Notes under the pieces: generated by a model
The model's database searches: none
What the model saw: only the letters and a program-made list of their open reading frames with translations
What the model was told of the DNA's origin: nothing
Shown here: positions 8,262-16,921 of the stretch, piece after piece
Layout of the letters: the number at the start of each line of letters is the position of its first letter
How positions within the stretch are numbered: position 1 is the stretch's first letter
Position numbers and translations under genes: made by a program
From: Rhizobium tropici CIAT 899
GTDB lineage: Bacteria; Pseudomonadota; Alphaproteobacteria; Rhizobiales; Rhizobiaceae
DNA: 64,000 nucleotides
Reading direction: 5' to 3'
Assembly: GCF_000330885.1 (NCBI RefSeq)
Contig: NC_020062.1
Location: 1,248,374 to 1,312,373, forward strand

Positions 8262-8283
8262 GGTTCAGATCAGGTTCAGATCA
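8262..8283. repeat. 11-bp tandem repeat at the IS/host junction
   Basis: GGTTCAGATCA occurs twice without spacer, at 8262-8272 and 8273-8283. The first copy contains the outer six bases of the IS right end; the second contains the stop codon of the dihydroxyacetone kinase gene (8276-8278). Confidence 0.85.
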
Positions 8284-9940
8284 ATCGCTTGTCCAGTGAG
8301 GGCTGTCCTGAGAGATCGCTGCGACCTGCCAGATATTCGAACAACCGTGCGACGGCTTCCGCGCCGGGATCGATGTGGCCCTCAAGTTGCTTGGCATTGA
8401 TGTAGGCGGCGCGTCCGGCCTTGGCATGGACGAGCGTGGCAGTCATGTCTGCGCCGGCGCGAGCTGCATGCGCCGCTGCTGCCAAACCGCCGTTGAGCGC
8501 ATCCAGGGCCGGCAAGAGAGCATCGACCATGGTTCGGTCTCCCAGACGAGCACCGCCGATCTCCTGCATGCGGTAAAGCCCGGCCTGCAACGCCTCGCGA
8601 ATGGCGAGCCCACTCGACGCTCCATCGCCGGCAGCTGCAAAGAAGATCGCTAGAAGCACCCCCGACGATCCGCCCATGGTCTGACTGAGTTCCTGCCCCA
8701 TGGCCCGGAAGAGTTGCGTATAGTCTGAAAGAGGAAGGCGGTCGAGCGCGTCGATGAGCGCGCGTGCCGCGCCGGCCAGGGTCGATCCCGTATCACCGTC
8801 TCCCGACTTCGCGTCAAGCGCGTTCAGATCCATCTCTGAGAGAATGAGAAGATTGCAGCAATCCGTCAAAAACTGGCGGGTAGGCTCGTGCTTCGATGCG
8901 AGAGGAGCAATCGGCGTCAGCCCATCCGGGAGTGCAAGCGCCGCGACCGGTTTGATCGCTGCCAGGCCTGGCCAAGCCGGTAGCGCGACCGGCTTGGCCA
9001 ACAGTGCCAGCTCTTTCTTGTCGGCAGGAAAGACCGAGATGGAGAAGCCGTGCATGTCAAGCGACGTCATCATCGCAGCAGGTCCGATCACGTGCGAGAT
9101 CTTTCCTGAGATAGCCGATCGGGCAATTTCGTGGACAATGACCGACATTTCCAGCATCGATGCACCGCCTAGATTATTCACGAGCACGACATGGGGCCTG
9201 TCATCCATGGTTGCCGCAAGACGCTCAACCATGGCGGCAACGGCAGTTCGGACGCCGGTATACTCTACCAGCTCGACACCGGCCTCGCCGTGGATGCCGA
9301 GCCCGAGTTCGGCGCGGCCTTCCGGAATCCTATGTTCCTTCGGCGAGCCAGGCACGGTGCATGTGTCGAGCGACATTCCGATCGACCGCGTGCCCGCAAT
9401 GACATGGCGCGCGGCTTCAGTGATAGTCTCCAGATCAGCTTCGTTCTCCGACAAGGCTCCCGCGATCTTGTGAACAAAGAGCGTGCCCGCCACACCGCGA
9501 GATTGCGGGAGATGCGGTAACGCGATGTCATCATCCACAATGACCATGCTGACATTCAAGCCAAAGGCGCGAGCCCGCTCCGCCGCCAATCCGAAGTTGA
9601 GGCGATCGCCAGTATAGTTCTTGACGATCAGGAGGCAGCCGGCCGGCCCTGTGACGGACAGGATACCGGCGAGGATTGCATCGACGCTGGGAGATGCAAA
9701 AATATCTCCGCAGACGGCTGCGGTGAGCATCCCCTTGCCGACGAAGCCCGCGTGAGCCGGCTCATGGCCCGATCCGCCTCCAGAGACGATCGCGACCTTG
9801 CTTTTGTCCCAATCCGAACGCACGACGACACGGATATGCGGAAAACCATCGAGGCGGCTCAGGGCGCCCCCCGATGCAACGAGAAGACCCTCGATTGCTT
9901 CGGTGACCGCCTTTTCCCTGCTGTTGAGGAACTGTGACAT
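8276..9940 (-). CDS. Dihydroxyacetone kinase, fused DhaK-DhaL, ATP-dependent
   Basis: 554 residues. The DhaK part (about 1-330) has GGGSGHEP (54-61) and GLGIHGEAGVE, in which H217 corresponds to the histidine that binds dihydroxyacetone covalently as a hemiaminal. The DhaL part (about 355-545) has LDAKSGDGDTGST with D376, D381 and D383, the Mg-ATP aspartates. The fusion of both domains is the arrangement of the single-chain ATP-using enzymes (as in Citrobacter), not of the PTS-dependent DhaKLM. The product would be dihydroxyacetone phosphate. It is the last gene of the ABC importer operon, only 11 bases after the second ATPase gene, so the imported substrate is probably a triose, glycerol or a polyol oxidised to dihydroxyacetone. 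An IS lies eight bases beyond the stop; the C-terminus looks complete. Confidence 0.93.
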   Translation of the reverse strand: MSQFLNSREKAVTEAIEGLLVASGGALSRLDGFPHIRVVVRSDWDKSKVAIVSGGGSGHEPAHAGFVGKGMLTAAVCGDIFASPSVDAILAGILSVTGPAGCLLIVKNYTGDRLNFGLAAERARAFGLNVSMVIVDDDIALPHLPQSRGVAGTLFVHKIAGALSENEADLETITEAARHVIAGTRSIGMSLDTCTVPGSPKEHRIPEGRAELGLGIHGEAGVELVEYTGVRTAVAAMVERLAATMDDRPHVVLVNNLGGASMLEMSVIVHEIARSAISGKISHVIGPAAMMTSLDMHGFSISVFPADKKELALLAKPVALPAWPGLAAIKPVAALALPDGLTPIAPLASKHEPTRQFLTDCCNLLILSEMDLNALDAKSGDGDTGSTLAGAARALIDALDRLPLSDYTQLFRAMGQELSQTMGGSSGVLLAIFFAAAGDGASSGLAIREALQAGLYRMQEIGGARLGDRTMVDALLPALDALNGGLAAAAHAARAGADMTATLVHAKAGRAAYINAKQLEGHIDPGAEAVARLFEYLAGRSDLSGQPSLDKRLI

Positions 9941-9951
9941 TCTCGCCTCCC

Positions 9952-10947
9952 TTAAACCAAGCGCATGCCGGCCGCGTCGAAATAGAGCGGGTTGTTCGGC
10001 TGGATCTTAATGATCTCGCTACCTCTGAGGGCCGTATGAGCCTCGGTGACGGTGATCAAATCGTGTTTCTTGAACGAAAGATGCAGGCGCGTCTGATCGC
10101 CCAGATGCTCGACACGGGTAACAGTCGCTTCCTGGCCATCACCTTGAGCGATATGCTCCGGACGCAGGCCTATCGATTTGGCGTTTGCCGGAGCACCGGG
10201 GAAAAGCTCGGCAGGCAGCACGTTGATGCGCGGCTGTCCGAGGCGAGTGGCGGCGTAGACGCTCACCGGCTGTTCATAAATTTCGCGCGGAGAACCGAAC
10301 TGGGCGAGCCTACCCTCGTGAAGGACGCCGACATGTGTCGCCATCGTCATCGCCTCGACCTGATCGTGGGTGACGTAAAGCAAGGTTGCACCCGATTTGG
10401 CCTGAATGCTCTTGAGCTCGATACGCAGATCGGCGCGCAGCTTGGCGTCAAGCGAGCTCAGCGGTTCATCCATGAGATAGATCTGCGGGTTTCTCACCAG
10501 TGCGCGCCCTATGGACACGCGTTGCATTTCACCGCCGGAAAGAGCCGTCGCCTTGTTGTCGAGCTTATGGGAAATCTGGAGAATTTCGGCGATCGCATTC
10601 ACCTTTTCGTCAATTATGCGTTGCGGCGTCTTCAGCAAGGGCGACTTCAGCGGAAATTCCAGGTTCTGGCGTACCGAAAGGTGCGGGTAGAGCGAATATT
10701 GCTGAAACACCATCGCGACGTTGCGCTGCGCCGGTGTCAGCCCGCGCATGGATCGTCCACCGATCATGATCTCGCCGACATCAGGGTTATCGAGGCCCGA
10801 CACCATTCGCAAAGTCGTCGTCTTGCCCGCACCCGTCGGCCCCAGAAGAACGACGAACGAACCGTCGGGAACGATCATGGACAGCTCATCGAGTGCCCGG
10901 TGGCCGGCGAAAGATTTCGTAATATTCTTCAAGATGACCTCAGCCAC
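9952..10947 (-). CDS. ABC importer ATP-binding protein (MalK/UgpC type), second of a pair
   Basis: 331 residues from the GTG at 10945-10947, which overlaps the stop of the preceding ATPase gene by eight bases; an alternative start lies 33 bases upstream. Walker A is GPTGAGKTT, the signature is LSGGEMQRVSIGRAL (Met in place of the usual Gln), Walker B is IYLMDEPLSSLD and the switch His is in YVTHDQ. The C-terminal TOBE-like regulatory domain follows (IGLRPEHIA). It presumably forms a heterodimer with the neighbouring ATPase, as GlpS/GlpT do in the rhizobial glycerol importer. The binding partner is the permease pair encoded upstream. Confidence 0.9.
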   Translation of the reverse strand: MAEVILKNITKSFAGHRALDELSMIVPDGSFVVLLGPTGAGKTTTLRMVSGLDNPDVGEIMIGGRSMRGLTPAQRNVAMVFQQYSLYPHLSVRQNLEFPLKSPLLKTPQRIIDEKVNAIAEILQISHKLDNKATALSGGEMQRVSIGRALVRNPQIYLMDEPLSSLDAKLRADLRIELKSIQAKSGATLLYVTHDQVEAMTMATHVGVLHEGRLAQFGSPREIYEQPVSVYAATRLGQPRINVLPAELFPGAPANAKSIGLRPEHIAQGDGQEATVTRVEHLGDQTRLHLSFKKHDLITVTEAHTALRGSEIIKIQPNNPLYFDAAGMRLV

Positions 10948-12037
10948 GGCGCAACACTCCCTCGTTGGCCTCGGAAACAAGCGCAGCCCCGGTCACAGAG
11001 TTGAAGACCGTCAGGCTTCTGGAATCGAAGTCCAGTCCGATCAGTTCTTCGACATGTGCGAGCTGGTGGGATGGTGTACGAGCCTTGATCTCGCCATGCG
11101 GCGTGTCGATCGTGACGATCTGCGTCGTACCCAGATATTCCACGGCTATGACCCGCCCCCTATAAGCGGAATCGTCGTTGAAGCGTATGTGTTCGGGCCT
11201 GACGCCCAGCGCCAGCTCGCCGGTATGTTCTTCGCGAGACATTGGCACCCTCACCATGTGTCCGGCAAGGCTGACATGAGTTCCGCCGGTTCCGAGCGAA
11301 CCATCGAACTCCAGGAAGTTCATGGGCGGCGAGCCGATGAACTTTGCCACGAATTTCGTCGCCGGCCAGTCATAGATCTCCTGCGGCTTGCCGAACTGCT
11401 CGACGACCCCGTGGTTCATCACCACGATCTTGTCGCCCATCTGCATGGCTTCCAACTGATCATGGGTGACATAGACGGTGGTGGCGCCCATGCGGTCGTG
11501 CAGTGCCCGCAGCTCTTGCGCCATGTGTTCGCGGAATTCGGCGTCGAGGGCGCCTAGCGGTTCATCCATGAAGAAGGCTTTCGGGTTGCGGACAATGGCG
11601 CGACCTACCGCCACACGCTGCCGGTCGCCGCCGGAAAGCCCGCCGATTGGCTTGTCGAGAATATTTTCGATCCGCAGGATCTTGGCCACCTCCGCGACCC
11701 GCTTTGCAACCTCAGCCTTTTTCATGCCCTGGCTGACCAACGGATAGGAAATATTTTTTCGGACATTCATATGCGGATAAAGAGCAAACATCTGGAAAAC
11801 GAATGCGATATCGCGCTCGCTTGCCCTCTTCATCCCAACCTCTTCGCCACCGATATAGATTTCACCGCTGGTTGGGAGCTCGAGACCGGCCATCATCCGC
11901 AAGGTGGTCGTCTTCCCGCAGCCGGAAGGCCCGAGCAGCATAAAGAACTCCCCATCTTCCACGGTGAAGGTGGAAGACTTCACCGCGTTGAAAGCTCCAA
12001 AGTCCTTGCGCACATTGTGAACTCTGATTTGCGCCAT
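10940..12037 (-). CDS. ABC importer ATP-binding protein (MalK/UgpC type), first of a pair
   Basis: 365 residues from the ATG at 12037. Walker A GPSGCGKTT, Q-loop FVFQMFALYPH, signature LSGGDRQRVAVGRAI, Walker B AFFMDEPLGALD and YVTHDQLEAMQMGDKI are all intact, followed by a C-terminal regulatory domain with VRPEHI. Its gene starts three bases after the small membrane-protein gene and overlaps the next ATPase gene, so translation is probably coupled. Two non-identical ATPases in one importer operon is unusual for carbohydrate ABC systems but is known for GlpSTPQV. Confidence 0.92.
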   Translation of the reverse strand: MAQIRVHNVRKDFGAFNAVKSSTFTVEDGEFFMLLGPSGCGKTTTLRMMAGLELPTSGEIYIGGEEVGMKRASERDIAFVFQMFALYPHMNVRKNISYPLVSQGMKKAEVAKRVAEVAKILRIENILDKPIGGLSGGDRQRVAVGRAIVRNPKAFFMDEPLGALDAEFREHMAQELRALHDRMGATTVYVTHDQLEAMQMGDKIVVMNHGVVEQFGKPQEIYDWPATKFVAKFIGSPPMNFLEFDGSLGTGGTHVSLAGHMVRVPMSREEHTGELALGVRPEHIRFNDDSAYRGRVIAVEYLGTTQIVTIDTPHGEIKARTPSHQLAHVEELIGLDFDSRSLTVFNSVTGAALVSEANEGVLRRG

Positions 12038-12040
12038 GAT

Positions 12041-12229
12041 TCACTCCGGGAAATGGCTGACGATGATGAACATGACTGTTCCTGCCAGCGTCACGAGGAA
12101 GGAATAGGAGTAAAGCGACAGCCACAGCGGCTGCATCAGCATGACGACGCCGAGTGCGATCAGGACCGAAGCGAGAATTTCCCACGCATCGCGGCGCAGA
12201 CGTACCAAGCGATAGAGAAACGTCGTCAT
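12041..12229 (-). CDS. Small two-helix membrane protein of the importer operon
   Basis: 62 residues. It starts MTTFLYRLVRLRRDAWEILA and has two hydrophobic segments: roughly 18-37 (ILASVLIALGVVMLMQPLWL) and 43-58 (SFLVTLAGTVMFIIVS). Its ATG overlaps the stop of the upstream permease gene by four bases (ATGA), which supports it as a real coupled gene. In the rhizobial glycerol importer operon a small DUF2160-type membrane protein occupies a similar place; whether this one is homologous cannot be told by eye. It may help assemble the permease complex. Function unknown. Confidence 0.7.
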   Translation of the reverse strand: MTTFLYRLVRLRRDAWEILASVLIALGVVMLMQPLWLSLYSYSFLVTLAGTVMFIIVSHFPE

Positions 12230-13167
12230 TTGCGTACCGCTCCGAAGGTGATGCCGCGCAGCAGATGCTTGCGAAGCAGGATCGTGAAGACCATGACGGG
12301 AACCAGGAAGATCGTTGCGCCGGCGGCAACCGCTGGCCAGTCCTGGCCGCTGACGCCGATGATGGTCGGGATGAAGGGCGGCGCCGTCTGGGCATTGCCT
12401 GATGTCAGCAATACGGCAAACGCATATTCATTCCACGCGAAGATCAGACAGAAGATTGCCGTTGACGCGATGCCGGTAACAGCCTGGGGCAGCACGACCT
12501 TGTAGAAGGCCTGAAACCGCGTATAGCCGTCGATCAACGCGGCCTCCTCGTACTCAATCGGGATTTCGTCGATAAAGCCCTTGAGGAGCCACACCGACAG
12601 CGACAGGTTGACGGCTGTGTAAAGCAGGATCATGCCCGCATGCGTGTCGCTGAGGCCGAGCGAGCGAAACATCAGGAAGATCGGGATTGCAACGGCGATC
12701 GGCGGCATCATGCGGGTCGAAAGAATGAAGAAGAGCAGATCATCCTTCAGCGGAACCTTGAAGCGGGAAAAGGCATACGCCGCCGTCGTGCCAAGCACGA
12801 TGCAAAGGACCGTGGAACCAAAGCCGATGATGACGGAATTATAGAAGCGCTCGGCGAAGCGCGAGGCACCGGTGATGATCAAGCCGTCCTTGCGAACTAG
12901 CTTGTCGTACCACGTCGTAGGTTCACCAAGCGCTTTGAGTTGATCCTCAGGCACACGAGTCCGGGTGGTAAAAAGATTGACATATCCCTCCATCGTCGGC
13001 TGGAAGACCAGTTTCGGCGGATAGGAAATCGCATCGGCTGGTGACTTGAAGCCGGTCGCGATGATCCACAGCAGCGGGAGGAGGGTTATGACGGAATAGA
13101 GGACGACCAAAATACCGGCAAACCATTTCTGACGCGCGGATGGCTCGGTTACGGAATAGCTGCTCAT
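12226..13167 (-). CDS. ABC sugar/polyol importer permease (MalG type)
   Basis: 313 residues with about six membrane segments, beginning LVVLYSVITLLPLLWIIATG. The EAA loop that docks on the ATPase is visible as EYEEAALIDGYTRFQAFYKVVLPQ. A long periplasmic insertion lies between the first two helices (about residues 45-105). The family imports sugars and polyols. Its start overlaps the stop of the MalF-type permease gene by four bases. Confidence 0.92.
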   Translation of the reverse strand: MSSYSVTEPSARQKWFAGILVVLYSVITLLPLLWIIATGFKSPADAISYPPKLVFQPTMEGYVNLFTTRTRVPEDQLKALGEPTTWYDKLVRKDGLIITGASRFAERFYNSVIIGFGSTVLCIVLGTTAAYAFSRFKVPLKDDLLFFILSTRMMPPIAVAIPIFLMFRSLGLSDTHAGMILLYTAVNLSLSVWLLKGFIDEIPIEYEEAALIDGYTRFQAFYKVVLPQAVTGIASTAIFCLIFAWNEYAFAVLLTSGNAQTAPPFIPTIIGVSGQDWPAVAAGATIFLVPVMVFTILLRKHLLRGITFGAVRK

Positions 13168-14111
13168 CGTTGTTTGACCCTATTTAGAGCTTTGACGTAG
13201 ATCGATGCCAAACCGAATACGGTGACGAAAAGAATGACGGCGTAGGCGGATGCGTAACCGGTTCGCCATTGTTCGAAAGCGGCGCGCTTCAAGTTGATGG
13301 ATGTCAGCTCTGTGATCGATCCCGGCCCGCCACCGGTCAACTGTACGACAAGATCGAACATCTTGAAGTTCTCGATGCCGCGGAAGAGGACCGCCAGCAT
13401 CAGGAACGGCAGTACCATCGGGATGGTAATGGTCCAGAACTGACGCCATTTGCTGGCACGGTCGCATTCGGCAGCCTCGTAGATGCTGCTGGGAATGGAA
13501 CGCAATCCCGCCAGGCAGATCAGCATCACGAAGGGCGTCCACATCCAGGTATCCACGATGACGATGGCCCAAGGTGCCAACGTGGTGCTCGCAATCATCG
13601 AGAAGCTGGAGGGATCGTTCCCGGTCAGGAAAGCGATCACATAGTTGAAGAGGCCGATTTGCGGCTGGTACAGGAAGGTCCAGAAGTTGCCGACAACCGC
13701 CGGACTAAGCATCATCGGAAGCACGATGATCGTCGTCCACAGATCGTTGCCGCGAAACTTCTTGTTGATCAGATAGGCAAGAAAGAAGCCGATCAGAACC
13801 TGCAGGATGATGGTCCAGATCAAGAAATGGGCGGTTGCCTGCATGCTCCGCCATACATCGCCATCCGTCAGGATATTGATGTAATTCCTCAGGCCGACAA
13901 ACCGTATCGGCTCGTTGGGTCGGTTCACCCGGAAGTTCGTGAAGCTGAGGCGGATCGTCCAAATCAATGGAAAGATGTTGATGGCAAGCAGCAACACGAT
14001 CGAGGGCGCGACGAAAAGCCAGGCTATGGCGCGATCAGAGAGACCTTTGACGCGCGCTGCGATCGCGGGCGGCGTCGCACCGGCAATCCGATCGATCGGT
14101 GAGTGGAGCAT
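13164..14111 (-). CDS. ABC sugar/polyol importer permease (MalF type)
   Basis: 315 residues from the ATG at 14109-14111, preceded by AAGGAGAC; a frame extending 75 bases upstream has no such signal. Six membrane segments start at WLFVAPSIVLLLAINIFPLIWT. The EAA loop is SIYEAAECDRASKWRQFWTI, followed by TIPMVLPFLMLAVLFRGI. It pairs with the MalG-type permease encoded immediately downstream. Confidence 0.92.
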   Translation of the reverse strand: MLHSPIDRIAGATPPAIAARVKGLSDRAIAWLFVAPSIVLLLAINIFPLIWTIRLSFTNFRVNRPNEPIRFVGLRNYINILTDGDVWRSMQATAHFLIWTIILQVLIGFFLAYLINKKFRGNDLWTTIIVLPMMLSPAVVGNFWTFLYQPQIGLFNYVIAFLTGNDPSSFSMIASTTLAPWAIVIVDTWMWTPFVMLICLAGLRSIPSSIYEAAECDRASKWRQFWTITIPMVLPFLMLAVLFRGIENFKMFDLVVQLTGGGPGSITELTSINLKRAAFEQWRTGYASAYAVILFVTVFGLASIYVKALNRVKQR

Positions 14112-14212
14112 GTCCGTCTCCTTGGCATGAAGTTGGTGGTGGGCAGAGCCAGCCCAGTCGGCACGGCTGACCCTGCGTGACGCCACTGTCGGGGAATACC
14201 CCTATGCCGGCG

Positions 14213-15547
14213 TCAATATTTTCCGTCGTCCTGGAAGACACCCTTCCAGTCTTTGACAAGGCCGTCGAGCGCGTCCTTTGCGGTACCTTGGTTTGCGACC
14301 ACATAGTCATGAAACCGCTTCTGCGATGCCTGCAGGAGGGAGGCGTAGGAAGGCTCGGCCCAGAAATCTTCGACGATTGCCATCGAATTGAGGAACGGCT
14401 TTGCATAGGGCTGGCTTGACGCAAAGCCCGGATCATCCACGACGGCCTTCAGTGCCGAATAGCCGCCAAACGCCCACCATTTCCGCTGGATCTCGGGTTG
14501 CGCGAACCATTTGATGTAATCGAGGGCCTCGGTCTTTTTATCGGAGTTGGCAACCACGGAGATGCCCTGCCCTCCGAGCTGGGCGAACTGTGCACCCTTC
14601 GGGCCGGCGGGATTTGGGAAATAGCCGGTCTTTTTGCCACCGACATTGGCATCGGCATTGATGCCCGGCCAGGTGAAGGTGAAGTTCATCTGCAAGGCGA
14701 CCTGCCCTGACTTATAGGCATCGACGTCTTCGGTCATATAGGCATCGGAATGACCGGGAGGCGTGCAGCACTCATAGAGTTTCTTGTATTTCTCCAGGCC
14801 CGCGACTGCTTCCGCCGAGTTTACGAAGCCTTCCAGATCATAGGGTTTGTTCGGATTCTGATATTGGAAGCCGTAGCTATAAAGGGCATTCATCGCCCCC
14901 ATGGTGATGCCTTCAGAGCCGCGCTCGGTGTAGATTGCCGCGCCATAGACTTTCTTGCCGTCGATTTCGCGCCCCTGGAAGAAGGCAGCGATGTCCGTAA
15001 GCTCGTCCCAGGTCTTCGGAACGGCAAGGTCGCGGCCGTATTTCTTCTTGAACTCCGCCTGAAGCTCTGGGCGGGAGAACCAGTCCGCGCGATAGGTCCA
15101 CCCAACGACATCGGCGAATGCCGGCAGCGCCCAGTAATTCGGTGTATTCTTTGGCCACTCGGCGTATCCGACCACCGTCGCGGGGATGAAATCGTCCATC
15201 TTGATTCCTTCCTTATCGAAGAAATCGTTGAGCTTGACGTATTGACCGTTTTCCGCCGCGCCGCCGATCCACTGGCTGTCGCCGATCATCAGGTCGCAAA
15301 GCTTGCCGCTGGAATTCAGCTCATTGAGCATACGGTCGGCGAAATTCGGCCAAGGCACAAATTCATAGTGCATCTTGTTGCCGCTCTTCTTCTCGAAATC
15401 CTTGCTCAGCTCCACCAGAGCGTTGGCGGGATCCCACGCCGCCCAGCACAGAGTCAGATCGGCGGCTTGAGCGTGCGACGCCGTAGCCGCGGATACTGCA
15501 AGATATATCCCGGCAGCAACTGCCGGGCTCAGCAAAAGAGACCTCAT
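14213..15547 (-). CDS. ABC importer substrate-binding protein (family 1)
   Basis: 444 residues; the ATG at 15545-15547 follows GGAGGATTGAAGCC. The signal peptide is MRSLLLSPAVAAGIYLAVSA to about residue 28 (ASHAQA/AD). The mature protein is an extracellular solute-binding protein family 1 member: LTLCWAAWDPANALVELSKDFEKKSG at the start, DLMIGDSQWIGG, and ALPAFADVVGWTYRADWF in the hinge region. It would capture the substrate in the periplasm and deliver it to the permease pair. As first gene of the operon it sits next to the operator region at 15689-15734. Ligand not certain; a polyol, glycerol or triose fits the kinase at the operon end. Confidence 0.92.
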   Translation of the reverse strand: MRSLLLSPAVAAGIYLAVSAATASHAQAADLTLCWAAWDPANALVELSKDFEKKSGNKMHYEFVPWPNFADRMLNELNSSGKLCDLMIGDSQWIGGAAENGQYVKLNDFFDKEGIKMDDFIPATVVGYAEWPKNTPNYWALPAFADVVGWTYRADWFSRPELQAEFKKKYGRDLAVPKTWDELTDIAAFFQGREIDGKKVYGAAIYTERGSEGITMGAMNALYSYGFQYQNPNKPYDLEGFVNSAEAVAGLEKYKKLYECCTPPGHSDAYMTEDVDAYKSGQVALQMNFTFTWPGINADANVGGKKTGYFPNPAGPKGAQFAQLGGQGISVVANSDKKTEALDYIKWFAQPEIQRKWWAFGGYSALKAVVDDPGFASSQPYAKPFLNSMAIVEDFWAEPSYASLLQASQKRFHDYVVANQGTAKDALDGLVKDWKGVFQDDGKY

Positions 15548-15688
15548 GGCTTCAATCCTCCCGTTGAACCTCTCGACCTCCATCGAGAAGATAAGTGAAA
15601 GCGTGACAGCCGGAATGTTGCGAAACGCACTCCAAACCCGGCCTACCCCCCTCGATCCGACCCGATGGCCGGACAATAAAGAAATAAC

Positions 15689-15704
15689 TGAGGTGCGCAC
15701 CTCA
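15689..15704. promoter_or_regulatory. Operator-like perfect palindrome (copy 1)
   Basis: TGAGGTGCGCACCTCA is a perfect 16-bp palindrome with the central CG that LacI-family operators usually have. It lies between the divergent importer operon and the LacI-type gene, 142 bases from the binding-protein ATG and 94 from the regulator ATG. Confidence 0.8.
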
Positions 15705-15718
15705 ATGCAAGCAGTTTT

Positions 15719-15734
15719 TGAGGTCCGCACATCA
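15719..15734. promoter_or_regulatory. Operator-like palindrome (copy 2, imperfect)
   Basis: TGAGGTCCGCACATCA matches copy 1 at 14 of 16 positions. The centre-to-centre distance is 30 bp, about three helical turns, so two regulator dimers could bind on the same DNA face. Confidence 0.75.
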
Positions 15735-15797
15735 ATTCTTGCCTTTCTCTCGTTTTTGAGGGAAATGTCTGCTGTCTGTAATTCAAGTGGAGCTATC

Positions 15798-16820
15798 ATG
15801 CGGCCAACAGCAAAGGACCTTGCGGAAGCCGCCGGCGTAAGCCTTGCCACAGTCGACCGGGTTTTGAACAATCGCCCCAATGTGAGCAAAAAAGCCGCCC
15901 GCAGCGTTCAAGAAGCCATTGAACGCATTGGCTTTATCCGAAACCCTGCCGCCGTCAGCCTCGCACGCAACAAGAGCTACAAGTTTCGGTTCATCCTGCC
16001 GAAGTCAGGAGATCTTTATCTTGGCGAGCTGTTGCGCCGGGTGGAGAATCTGAGAGCGGCGCTTAAAAGCGACCTGACCGATATAGACTGCGTTCAGATC
16101 CCCACCGAAGACGCCCACGGTGTTGCGAAATATCTGACCGGCATCAGCGAGGACACCGTCGACGGCATAGCCGTGATGGCGCCGGAATCGCCCCAGGTGC
16201 GCGATGCCTTGATGCGGCTTCTGGAAAGGGACATCAAGGTCGTCCAATTTCTGTCCGGTCAAGAAAAGCTTCCCGCCGCGGATTTCGTGGGCGTTGACAA
16301 CTTCGCGGCAGGTGCAACGGCAGGACGATTGATCGGCACGTTTGTCCGTCAGACACGGGGGAAGGTGATGATCGTCGCAGAGACCATGCAATCACTGGAC
16401 AGTATTCAGCGGCGTCACGGCTTCGATACCATAATCAATGAGCAGTTTGCGAACCTCACCTGCCTTCCATCGATCGAGACGCACGCTGACGAGAAGCGGG
16501 CAAGCCAGATTATCGGCCGCGTACTTGAGGGCAACAAAGATGTCGTTGCCGCCTACATACTGAGCTCAGAGGCGCGTATCCCCCTCTTGGCAGCCGCGGC
16601 GACAAGCGATCTGCGCAATCTTTCGGTCGTGGTCCACGAGCGCACCCCCTTTACCGAAGAAGGATTGCGCGACGGCAGCATCAATGCGGTCATCGCGCTG
16701 GATCCGGGTCACGCTGTGCGCAGCGCGGTTCGCATCATGCGCGCTCGTGCCGACGCACGTGAGCTATTGGCCGAACAGGAGCGATTGCGCATTGAGATCC
16801 TCCTGAAAGAAAATCTCTAA
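15798..16820 (+). CDS. LacI-family transcriptional regulator
   Basis: 340 residues from the ATG at 15798, preceded by GTGGAG. The N-terminal helix-turn-helix is textbook: TAKDLAEAAGVSLATVDRVLNN, with the hinge segment SLARNKSYKF near residue 55. The remaining part is a periplasmic-binding-protein-like effector domain (FVGVDNFAAGATAGRLIG). It faces the importer/dihydroxyacetone kinase operon and is the obvious regulator of it, acting through the two palindromes in the shared region. The effector is presumably the imported substrate or a derived metabolite. Confidence 0.93.
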   Translation: MRPTAKDLAEAAGVSLATVDRVLNNRPNVSKKAARSVQEAIERIGFIRNPAAVSLARNKSYKFRFILPKSGDLYLGELLRRVENLRAALKSDLTDIDCVQIPTEDAHGVAKYLTGISEDTVDGIAVMAPESPQVRDALMRLLERDIKVVQFLSGQEKLPAADFVGVDNFAAGATAGRLIGTFVRQTRGKVMIVAETMQSLDSIQRRHGFDTIINEQFANLTCLPSIETHADEKRASQIIGRVLEGNKDVVAAYILSSEARIPLLAAAATSDLRNLSVVVHERTPFTEEGLRDGSINAVIALDPGHAVRSAVRIMRARADARELLAEQERLRIEILLKENL

Positions 16821-16921
16821 ACGTCCCTCTCCTTTAGAACGCCCGCGCCCCGAGTCCTTGATGTGCGCAGCTCATTTGGCATCGCATAAAAAACCGTTGG
16901 AGACATGCCATTCTACGATGC

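Larger units (their letters stand above)
7037..8267 (-). mobile_element. IS3-family insertion sequence (IS407-like)
   Basis: The element carries orfA and orfB on the minus strand. Its ends are related inverted sequences. The left end, from 7037, reads TGAACC, then an 11-base variable part, then CTGGACCA. The right end, read inward from 8267 on the minus strand, is TGAACC, a 7-base variable part and CTGGACCA, and both are followed by GAGTTTTCCGG. The outer flanks (TCAT and GATC) are not the 4-base duplication expected for the group. An 11-bp tandem repeat at the right end may blur the boundary. It abuts the end of the dihydroxyacetone kinase gene. Confidence 0.8.

Noticed and set aside
9934..11557. 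Long plus-strand frames of 356 and 278 codons opposite the two ABC ATPase genes
   Set aside because: They are antisense to genes with complete Walker and signature motifs; long antisense frames are common in GC-rich DNA.
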